From Caldifarciminota bacterium (GTDB lineage: Bacteria > Hydrothermota > Tepidihabitantia > SM23-42), in assembly GCA_020343595.1 (NCBI GenBank), contig CP070802.1, positions 749,228 through 792,935 of the forward strand: 43,708 nt of DNA, in the 5' to 3' direction. This document shows positions 32,006 through 39,952 of the stretch, piece after piece. The position numbers and the translations under genes are program-made. The notes below the pieces were generated by a model. It had not been told where the DNA came from. It made no database searches and saw only the letters and a program-made list of their open reading frames with translations. Each line of letters starts with the position of its first letter. The first letter of the stretch is position 1.

Positions 32006-33901
32006 ATGCATGGATTCAATGAGCGTATTAGCGACAGCGAAATAAAGAAACTGCAGGAATTTGCCCGGCTCTGCCGCGGCGACATCATAAAGATGACGAC
32101 CATCGCGGGTTCCGGCCATCCTGGTGGCTCCATGTCATCGATCGATATCTACCTTACACTCTACGCGCACGCCAGGATTTCTCCGGATGCGGTCCACGAT
32201 ATCTCACGCGACCGGATAATTGTGAGCCACGGGCATACGTCTCCCGGTGTTTATGCTTGTCTTGCGCGGCTTGGTTTCATAGACCATGACGACCTTTTAT
32301 ACTCTTTCAGGAAAGCGGATAGCCCTTATGAGGGGCACATCGAACGCAATGTTCCCGGCGTCGAATGGACAACAGGCAATCTTGGCCAGGGATTATCTGC
32401 TGGATGTGGCTTCGCTCTCGCTGCTCGACTGCAAGGATTGGACTACCACACGTTCGTCGTGATGAGCGACGGTGAGCAGGCAAAGGGTCAGGTCGCAGAA
32501 GCCAGACGGTTTGCTCGCAAGTATGCAATCAATGCGCTCACCGTGATCATCGATCATAATCACATTCAAATCTCGGGCAGGACCGAGCAAGTCATGCCGG
32601 TCAACATAAAAGAGAATTTTCTTGCCGACGGTTGGCGTGTACTGGAGATACCTGGACACGACTTCGCAGAAATCCACGGTGCGGTACGGCAGGCAATCTC
32701 TGACAAAAATAATCCCTGTGTGATCATTGCCGAAACGGTGATCGGCAAGGGCGTCTCGTTCATGGAGAACAAACACGAATACCACGGACGAGCATTGAAG
32801 AAGGAGGAATGCGAAAAGGCGCTGAAAGAACTCAATATTGAAAACGATATTGAAGCGATCTGCGCATCTGGTAAAGACAGGAAGATAACCGACCATCGTC
32901 ATCATACCGCCCCGCTGCCGCAGCTGAAGATTGGTTCACCGAAACAACATCAAAAGGAAACACACCCAAGGGTCGTTTTCGGTAATGTCATGAAGGAACT
33001 CGCGCAGGTCAATCCTGAAACCCCGATCGCCGTGTTTGACTGCGACCTGGCCGAATCGGTGAAGACGAACGGTTTTGCCGAACTACGGCCCCACAATTTC
33101 TTCGAAGCGGGCGTCAGTGAACACTCAACAGCAACCACGGCGGGTGCGCTGTCGATCAACGGGGTGATTACGGTCTGGGCTGATTTCGGCGTGTTCGCAA
33201 TCGATGAAGTCTACAACCAGCTCCGGCTTAACGATATCAATCAAACAAATCTGAAGGTCATCGCCACTCATCTCGGATACAATGTCGGGCCAGATGGCAA
33301 AACCCACCACTGCATTGACTACATTGGTCTCATCAGAGGACTCTTTGGTTTCAAGATCATCATCCCGGGCGATCCAAATCAAACCGATCATGCTGTCCGC
33401 TACATGATGTCACAACCAGGTAACTGGGTGATGGGGATAAGCCGGTCGAAATTGCCGGTACTCACGACCGAAGATGGTAAGTTAAGCTACGGTATGGACT
33501 ACAAATTCGAATACGGCAAGTGCGACATGCTGAGAGATGGGAAGGACTGCGCGATATTTACTTATGGTCCTGTGGTTCCAATTGTGTTGAGCGCCTGGAA
33601 GAAGCTGAAGGACGAAGGCATCAAGGCTGCTGTCATCAATGCACCATGTCCTCTCGATGTCGACCAAGGCACTCTTGAGCGAGCAGCGCATACAGGACTC
33701 GTAGTTACGTGCGAAGACCACATTCCGACCACCGGGCTAGGGAGCACGATCGCCAATTTAATCTCGCTTAACAGTCTCACGACGACCGTCGTCCAAATCG
33801 GTATCGGCGAATACGGTTCCTCAGACGAGCATGTCAACCTCTACAGAAAATACGGACTGGATGTGGATGCAGTGGTAAGAAGAGTAAAAGAACATCTCTA
33901 A
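32006..33901 (+). CDS. tkt: Transketolase (full-length)
   Basis: 631 residues from ATG 32006, which is 8 nt after AAGGAAAGG; a TTG two codons earlier would be too close. TIAGSGHPGGSMSS and RIIVSHGHTSPGVYA open the TPP-binding domain. MSDGEQAKGQVAEARRFARK replaces the usual GDGE start of the thiamine motif with SDGE and continues to an HN instead of DN end (VIIDHNH). The pyrimidine domain starts at about 320 and the C-terminal domain at about 505. It is a single chain, unlike split archaeal enzymes. Transketolase moves two-carbon units in the pentose phosphate pathway. The altered thiamine motif hints at a subfamily with different substrate handling. Confidence 0.82.
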   Translation: MHGFNERISDSEIKKLQEFARLCRGDIIKMTTIAGSGHPGGSMSSIDIYLTLYAHARISPDAVHDISRDRIIVSHGHTSPGVYACLARLGFIDHDDLLYSFRKADSPYEGHIERNVPGVEWTTGNLGQGLSAGCGFALAARLQGLDYHTFVVMSDGEQAKGQVAEARRFARKYAINALTVIIDHNHIQISGRTEQVMPVNIKENFLADGWRVLEIPGHDFAEIHGAVRQAISDKNNPCVIIAETVIGKGVSFMENKHEYHGRALKKEECEKALKELNIENDIEAICASGKDRKITDHRHHTAPLPQLKIGSPKQHQKETHPRVVFGNVMKELAQVNPETPIAVFDCDLAESVKTNGFAELRPHNFFEAGVSEHSTATTAGALSINGVITVWADFGVFAIDEVYNQLRLNDINQTNLKVIATHLGYNVGPDGKTHHCIDYIGLIRGLFGFKIIIPGDPNQTDHAVRYMMSQPGNWVMGISRSKLPVLTTEDGKLSYGMDYKFEYGKCDMLRDGKDCAIFTYGPVVPIVLSAWKKLKDEGIKAAVINAPCPLDVDQGTLERAAHTGLVVTCEDHIPTTGLGSTIANLISLNSLTTTVVQIGIGEYGSSDEHVNLYRKYGLDVDAVVRRVKEHL

Positions 33902-34031
33902 TCTGAAGAGCCTACGTTTAGAATCTAATTCGATTGATCAAGCCGAATTTCGGCACCACGCACTATTTTTCGAGCTCGTCATTGATCTTTGCGATCATTA
34001 GATACAAGCAGTAAACCGTCAACCTGAGTAG

Positions 34032-34445
34032 ATGAAGAAACCCTACAAATACCTTGACCACACCGCCGATCTCGGAATTGAGATCCGGGGACAGAATCGT
34101 GAGGATCTGTTCATCAATGTCGGCCGTGCGATATTTGAAACCCAGATCACCGGTGCCATACGGTCAAGCAAAGAGCGATCAATAGAGCTAACCAGCGATT
34201 CGCTCGGCGATCTCATCATCGAGTGGTGCCGTGAACTGCTTTACATATTTTCTGTTGAGGGGTTCATCCCCAAACAGTATCGGATCAAAATTGAAGGGCA
34301 ATCGTTACAGGCCAATCTGTGTGGCGACGAGTTTGACGCAAAACGTCACCAGGTGAGAATCGAAATTAAAAATCCAACTTACCATGATTTCTTTCTCGAG
34401 GAGAAGAAAGGTAAGTTCAAAACAAGAATCATTTTTGATGTATGA
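34032..34445 (+). CDS. Archease family protein
   Basis: 137 residues. KYLDHTADLGIEIRG at the N-terminus and EWCRELLYIFSVEGFIP in the middle are the archease signatures; the conserved Asp near the start and the acidic site are metal ligands in known structures. Archease speeds guanylylation and turnover of the RNA ligase RtcB and is widely co-encoded with it. No rtcB is in this window. Its TGA lies just before the ribosome-binding site of the next gene. No clear promoter or Shine-Dalgarno sequence was found in the 130 nt upstream, which otherwise hold nothing recognised. Confidence 0.9.
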   Translation: MKKPYKYLDHTADLGIEIRGQNREDLFINVGRAIFETQITGAIRSSKERSIELTSDSLGDLIIEWCRELLYIFSVEGFIPKQYRIKIEGQSLQANLCGDEFDAKRHQVRIEIKNPTYHDFFLEEKKGKFKTRIIFDV

Positions 34446-34456
34446 AAGGAGAAAAC

Positions 34457-35020
34457 ATGAAAATCAAGGCAACAGGTTATCTATCATTCGCTTGCCTGCT
34501 ACTACTGCTGATCCCTCCTTTGGCACAGGCAGAGGAAGCAGAAGCAGTTGCCGAGAGTACTTATACAGAGGCACATTGCCACCAGCGATTCGCCATTGAA
34601 TGCAATAACGCCGTCTGGAGCCTCCTATCGAAAGAATCCAGGACCACGGGGGAAGACGAAGACCTGATCCATGCTGCTCATGCTTCGCATTACCATTGGG
34701 CCAGGATTGGAAAACCGATCAATATACAACGAGGGCACTGGCTGATCTCTCATGTCTACGCGGTCTTGAACATGCCTGACCCAGCGTTATATCACGCCAG
34801 CAAGTGTCTGGCCCTGACCGAAGAACACGGTTTTGTGGATTTTGACCTGGCGTATGCCTACGAAGCAATGGCCAGAGCCAATGCGGCGGCAGGCGACGAG
34901 AAGGAAGCGGTCAAATATCTGAATTTAGCTCGTCAAGCGGCCGAGAAAATAGAACTGGACGAGGACCGCCAGCTCTTCATTAGCGATCTGAAAACCGGAC
35001 CATGGTACGGGATCGAGTAA
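34457..35020 (+). CDS. Exported TPR-like protein, unknown function
   Basis: 187 residues from ATG 34457, 5 nt after AAAGGAG; an earlier in-frame ATG (34442) precedes that site. A signal peptide runs to LAQA (about residue 25). Mature sequence contains ECNNAVWSLL, LIHAAHASHYHWARIG, HVYAVLNMPDPALYHASKCLAL and FDLAYAYEAMARANAAAG. These resemble a widespread small TPR-like family that is usually cytosolic in other bacteria, so the signal peptide is worth noting. His and Cys residues are frequent in the first half (AHCHQRF, AAHASHYHW). Function unknown. It sits between archease and an MFS transporter. Confidence 0.7.
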   Translation: MKIKATGYLSFACLLLLLIPPLAQAEEAEAVAESTYTEAHCHQRFAIECNNAVWSLLSKESRTTGEDEDLIHAAHASHYHWARIGKPINIQRGHWLISHVYAVLNMPDPALYHASKCLALTEEHGFVDFDLAYAYEAMARANAAAGDEKEAVKYLNLARQAAEKIELDEDRQLFISDLKTGPWYGIE

Positions 35021-35047
35021 AGAAGCATCGGGAATGCCGATAGAATA

Positions 35048-36337
35048 ATGAACAACGGCCGAAGACCAAAAAGCAACACACTGCTTAACCTCTCATCGTT
35101 CCAGATCCTGACGATGTTCCGGAGAGGTCTGTTCTATAGTTACCTCTCGATATATCTGCGGTTCTTCCTCGGGCTGAGCGTTACGGAAACCACCCTGTTC
35201 GCCACCCTACCCATGGTGCTGAACATCGTCTTCCAGAGATTTGTCTGGGGGATACTGTCTGACAAATATCAGAAGAGAAGAACACTGATCATCCTCGGTG
35301 AAGTTCTGGCCGCGGTCGGTACTGCCCTTGTCTGGTATTTCCACAAGGTCCCTGTCAGCAAACACGCAGCAGGATATGTGATCATCGTCGGCCTTTCTCT
35401 TGTTGAAATATTCTGGTCAATGTCGAATATCGGATGGAGCGCAATCATTTCCGATCTCTACCCAGATGAGGAGCGCACCGGTGTCCAGGGAAGGCTATCG
35501 AGCCTTGGCGCGCTGGGCCGAATGGCTGGTGTGCTGATCGGGGGTTTTGCATACGACGGCCTTGCGCGGTACTATGAAGGATGGGGTTTTGACCAGGGAT
35601 TCTTGTTCTTTGTCGCATCTGCGACGATGTTGATATCAACCATACCAATGTTCTTTGTCCCCGAAGGCGGAGTGAAGACGGAGAAGACCGAACATACCGA
35701 CACACGCGTCGATGTCAAAGAAGCATATCGTGTTTTCACGATCTTCCTCATAGCAATGATCTTCATCAATTTTGGACGCAACTCGATCGCGGTCATAAAA
35801 GCCCAGTACCTTTCGCTCGATACCGGATTCAACGTATCAAGCCAGCTTCTTGGTTATATCGTGAACATGCAATCACTCGGTATTTTCATCTTCGGCCTCT
35901 TTATCACGCGCCTTTCCCGCCGCTACAGAGATGTGAACTTGCTTTATGTAGGTACACTCATCGCAATCATCAGCCTCATGGGTTTCGCCTTTGCTTCCCA
36001 CCTGGCGGTCATCTTCGTAAGTAATCTACTGGCCGGCGTATCAATGGTCGTGATATTGGCAGCATCCTACTCATACGCTTCGAGATTGATACCCCCTGCT
36101 CACCGCGGCAAGCAGTTTGCGTGGTTCAATGCAACCTTCTTCCTCAGCTGGGGTGTTGCCGGAACCCTAATTGCCGGACCGCTAATAGATATTCTGTTGA
36201 GAACCGGCGCATCACAGGTCTTTGCCTACCGGATTTCATTCGTGTCATCGGCGGCACTCGTCGTTGTCGGTCTGATCATACTCTACACGGTAGAAAGGAT
36301 GAACAGTAGGCTACTGGCAAGGAAACATCCACACTGA
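35048..36337 (+). CDS. Major facilitator superfamily transporter
   Basis: 429 residues with about 12 transmembrane helices. The cytoplasmic loop between helices 2 and 3 has WGILSDKYQKRRT, the MFS motif A (G-x3-D-x2-GRR-like). A long charged loop near the middle (GGVKTEKTEHTDTRVDVKE) separates the two halves. The substrate cannot be told. It follows the exported TPR-like gene by 27 nt without its own strong signals, so the three genes archease-TPR-MFS may form one unit. A hairpin at 36363-36384 (7-bp stem ACTGCTT/AAGCAGT) lies after its stop, with a weak T-rich tail, and might end the transcript. Confidence 0.82.
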   Translation: MNNGRRPKSNTLLNLSSFQILTMFRRGLFYSYLSIYLRFFLGLSVTETTLFATLPMVLNIVFQRFVWGILSDKYQKRRTLIILGEVLAAVGTALVWYFHKVPVSKHAAGYVIIVGLSLVEIFWSMSNIGWSAIISDLYPDEERTGVQGRLSSLGALGRMAGVLIGGFAYDGLARYYEGWGFDQGFLFFVASATMLISTIPMFFVPEGGVKTEKTEHTDTRVDVKEAYRVFTIFLIAMIFINFGRNSIAVIKAQYLSLDTGFNVSSQLLGYIVNMQSLGIFIFGLFITRLSRRYRDVNLLYVGTLIAIISLMGFAFASHLAVIFVSNLLAGVSMVVILAASYSYASRLIPPAHRGKQFAWFNATFFLSWGVAGTLIAGPLIDILLRTGASQVFAYRISFVSSAALVVVGLIILYTVERMNSRLLARKHPH

Positions 36338-36389
36338 GCACACGCGATTTGTCAGAGACCCAACTGCTTCGCGGAAAAAGCAGTCTGTC

Positions 36390-36417
36390 TTGACTTTGTT
36401 CCATTTCTGCATACAAT
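36390..36417 (+). promoter_or_regulatory. Sigma70-type promoter for the V-ATPase-fusA-lgt-comF run, predicted leaderless
   Basis: TTGACT (36390-36395), 16 nt spacer, TACAAT (36412-36417). ATG 36423 begins 6 nt after the -10; no Shine-Dalgarno sequence. Confidence 0.72.
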
Positions 36418-36422
36418 AGGCT

Positions 36423-36743
36423 ATGAAATTGATCGAAGAAATCAAGAAAGCCGAAGAAAAGGGCGAAATTCTGAAGAAAAATGCCGCAAGCGGAGGCCAG
36501 GCATTGATCGAAAAAGCACGAAAAGCAGGTGAAGAAGAATTGACGGCTCTTGATGAGTGGAGGGAAAAAGAGCTTAAGACGGCTCTGGACAAGGCTCAGA
36601 AGAATATTGACAGCGAGGTGAAGAAGATCGACGCGGAACATGAGAAGACCTTGAAGAAAATCAATGAATTATATAAGAAAAACAAAGATATAACCATTAA
36701 GAAGATCCAAGAAATAATCCTCAAATGGCCGTACTCCCGGTAG
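36423..36743 (+). CDS. V/A-type ATP synthase subunit H/G-like (peripheral stalk)
   Basis: 106 residues, highly charged and almost wholly helical with Lys/Glu heptad character. It is the expected size and position for the stalk subunit that pairs with subunit E (NtpF/AhaH). KKNAASGGQALIEKARKAGEEEL resembles the family's opening coiled coil (first 20 residues of that stretch are the clearest). The protein has no membrane helix. Its frame overlaps the start of subunit I by 19 nt. Assignment rests on composition and context more than on motifs. Confidence 0.7.
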   Translation: MKLIEEIKKAEEKGEILKKNAASGGQALIEKARKAGEEELTALDEWREKELKTALDKAQKNIDSEVKKIDAEHEKTLKKINELYKKNKDITIKKIQEIILKWPYSR

Positions 36744-38815
36744 AAAAAATCCACATTGTCGTCTACAAGGACATAAAGGATAAGTTCCTTCAAGCGCTGC
36801 AGAAAGAAGGAATAATCCATATCACAGAACAGGAGGAATCGACCACTAGGGTATCGACCGACGACTTGAGCCGTATCGATGACGTCCTCAATCAGTTGAC
36901 TACCTACAAGAAGCGCAACCCTCTCTCCATGTTCTTCAATGTTAGACGCCCCATGCCATATGATGCATTCGTTGAAGCGACCAGATCCTATGACCATGAG
37001 AAAACCGTTGCCCAGCTTGAATCTATCAAAAGCGAAAGGGATAGGCTGTCGAGTCGTGTGAGACAGATTGAGGATGAGATATCACTGCTTTCACCCTGGA
37101 AGCCATTCGGCTCAGATCTGGCGACCCTTTACGAATTCAAACACACCGACAGTCTACCAGTCATGATCCCTTCTTCAGACCTATTCGAGCAACTATCCGA
37201 TGCAATCGCCGACATACCGTATTCCCAGGAAAAAGTGAATGCGGTCGGCACGGCCCAGTACCATATCTTCTTCGTACAAAAGGAGCAGAGCGCACAACTA
37301 CGCGCCCGGCTTATCGAGAATGGCTGTGAAATCACTGATTTCCTCACGCGCAAGGGCATTCCAAGAGAATTGCTTCGGAAACTCGAACAGGAGCTGACCA
37401 CAACTCATCAGAAGGTTGCGGAATTGAATGAACTCGAAAAGACACTGTCCCAGGAAATAGACAAACTGGAAGCGAAGGCTGACCTTCTTTCGATCGCCAA
37501 GAAGAAAGAAGACCTTGCGACGGCTCTCCCCGAGACAATAAGCACAACGAATATAATCGGCTGGGTACTCAAGCGTGACCTCAAACGGCTGGATAGAATT
37601 GTTGATAGATTTGGACTCGTTTTCTACGAGAAGATCGAAAAGGATGCGGATGAGAGACCACCAGTGGCTTTGCGAAATGTAACCCTTAGCCGTCCCTACG
37701 AAATGCTGGTGAAACTCTATAGTATGCCAGACCCGAAGGAGTATGATCCAACACCGTTTTTGGCATTCTTCTTCCCGGTCATGTTTGGTCTGTGCATTAC
37801 CGATGCACTCTACGGCATAATGTTGATCCTCATTTCGCTGTACCTGATGCGCCGTGTCACCGGTGATAGAAGTCTGTTCAGAATACTATTTGTCGGCGGC
37901 ATCCTCACGATATTCGCAGGTGCTATCGTTGGGGGATGGGGGGGTGATATCTTTGAATATATTGGGTTCCAACCGCTCATCGATTTTCGCAAGGCGCTCA
38001 TGTTGTTCGACCCGGTGACCAATCCCATGATCTTCATTGCCATCGCCTTAGGCCTTGGTTTCATTCACATGATGCTCGGCATCGCCATTGAGATCTACGA
38101 TGACATCAAGAACGGAGAATACGGCCAGGCGATTTTCGCCAACCTCACGTGGTTCATAATCCTACCGTCCATCATTCTGTATTTCAGCATCTTCTCGTCA
38201 TTTCCTGCGGCAAAGATGGTGCTCGAGATAATACTCTGGACATGCATAGTCGGAGTCGTCCTTGCCTCTCACCCGGAAGGTAAACCCAAGGTCATTGACC
38301 AGATCATATGGGCACCAATAGTGTTTCTGCTATGGTATGCGTTAACCAGCTTTGCATTCGGATTCCTCGGCATCGAATATGTGATCAAAGTACCGGCATT
38401 CGCCTACTTGCTCGCCACCCCCCTGCTCATACTGGAGTTCACCCGAATGAAAGAGATGAAGAAGGTGCTGGGCAAGGCTGCCTGGGGGCTGTATAATCTA
38501 TACGGTATATCGAGCTATCTCGGCGTTCTCCTTTCATATGTAAGATTGATGGCACTGGGCATGGTCACCGGCGTGATCGCGATCGCCATCAACAAAATCG
38601 CCTGGATGATAACCGGTATACCGGTTCTGGGTATCATACTGGTAATCGTCATCCTAATCCCCAGCCATCTATTCAATCTGATCATCAATGCACTGGGTGG
38701 TTTTATTCACACGATGCGCCTTCAGTATATCGAGTTCTTCGGCAGGTTTTACAGCGGCGGCAGCAAACCATTTAAGCCGTTTCAGATGGAAACAGACTAT
38801 GTCGAAATCAAATAA
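36725..38815 (+). CDS. ntpI: V/A-type ATPase subunit I (stator, a-subunit homologue)
   Basis: 696 residues. The N-terminal half (about 1-360) is cytoplasmic with long coiled-coil stretches (TTHQKVAELNELEKTLSQEI). The C-terminal half has about seven or eight transmembrane helices, with PFLAFFFPVMFGLCITDALYG as the first. LYGISSYLGVLLSYVRLMALGM contains the functional arginine helix (SYVRL), and NALGGFIHTMRLQYIEFFGRFY is the standard C-terminal signature. It forms the ion half-channels next to the K ring. It starts within subunit H. About 80 nt of spacer, mostly a tandem octamer repeat, separates it from subunit K. Confidence 0.9.
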   Translation: MAVLPVEKIHIVVYKDIKDKFLQALQKEGIIHITEQEESTTRVSTDDLSRIDDVLNQLTTYKKRNPLSMFFNVRRPMPYDAFVEATRSYDHEKTVAQLESIKSERDRLSSRVRQIEDEISLLSPWKPFGSDLATLYEFKHTDSLPVMIPSSDLFEQLSDAIADIPYSQEKVNAVGTAQYHIFFVQKEQSAQLRARLIENGCEITDFLTRKGIPRELLRKLEQELTTTHQKVAELNELEKTLSQEIDKLEAKADLLSIAKKKEDLATALPETISTTNIIGWVLKRDLKRLDRIVDRFGLVFYEKIEKDADERPPVALRNVTLSRPYEMLVKLYSMPDPKEYDPTPFLAFFFPVMFGLCITDALYGIMLILISLYLMRRVTGDRSLFRILFVGGILTIFAGAIVGGWGGDIFEYIGFQPLIDFRKALMLFDPVTNPMIFIAIALGLGFIHMMLGIAIEIYDDIKNGEYGQAIFANLTWFIILPSIILYFSIFSSFPAAKMVLEIILWTCIVGVVLASHPEGKPKVIDQIIWAPIVFLLWYALTSFAFGFLGIEYVIKVPAFAYLLATPLLILEFTRMKEMKKVLGKAAWGLYNLYGISSYLGVLLSYVRLMALGMVTGVIAIAINKIAWMITGIPVLGIILVIVILIPSHLFNLIINALGGFIHTMRLQYIEFFGRFYSGGSKPFKPFQMETDYVEIK

Positions 38816-38823
38816 CCGTTCTC

Positions 38824-39375
<552 letters not shown>

Positions 39376-39376
39376 C

Positions 39377-39940
39377 ATGTCGACTCAACAGGTTACCGAG
39401 AAGATCATCCAGGACGCAAAGAAGAACGCGCAGGAAATCCTTCAACAATATAAGGATGAAGCGAAGAAGATAGCTGCTGATTTCACACAACGTATCGAGC
39501 AGAAAAAGCAGAAAATCCATAAAGAAATCGAAGAAAGGAAAGAGACCGAAATAATGCGGGGGATTTCCCAGCACCGTCTTGCGCTCAATAGAAAGCAGAC
39601 CGGGCACAAGCAAGACCTCATCAACGCAACTATCGAAGAAGCAATATCAAGACTCAACGATCACGATGAATATCCTGCTTTCCTGAACGCGCTGATAAAA
39701 AAGAGTGGCGAGAAAGAAGGCGAGCTGCTGCTCAGTAAGGATGACCTGAAACGATACCGTTCGGACCTGGAGAAATTCCTCGCCAAAGAGAAATTGGAAT
39801 TGAAGATCGTTGAGGATGATAGAATCAGGGGCGGGCTAATAATAAAACGGGGTACAACTAACTACATTGGTTCGCTCGAAATAATTCTCGAATTGCTGAA
39901 CGAGGAACTGGCCATCGCGATTTCAAAATCAATGTTTTAA
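39377..39940 (+). CDS. ntpE: V/A-type ATPase subunit E (peripheral stalk)
   Basis: 187 residues. The N-terminal half is a charged helix (EKIIQDAKKNAQEILQQYKD), as in stalk subunit E, and the C-terminal half is the mixed alpha/beta domain (about 95-187) with GGLIIKRGTTNYIGSLEIIL. It pairs with the H/G-like subunit to hold the catalytic head. The order H-I-K-E matches the usual operon. The usual next genes, C, F, A, B and D, are missing here and an EF-G-like gene follows 12 nt later. Confidence 0.85.
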   Translation: MSTQQVTEKIIQDAKKNAQEILQQYKDEAKKIAADFTQRIEQKKQKIHKEIEERKETEIMRGISQHRLALNRKQTGHKQDLINATIEEAISRLNDHDEYPAFLNALIKKSGEKEGELLLSKDDLKRYRSDLEKFLAKEKLELKIVEDDRIRGGLIIKRGTTNYIGSLEIILELLNEELAIAISKSMF

Positions 39941-39952
39941 AGGAGGTTATCC

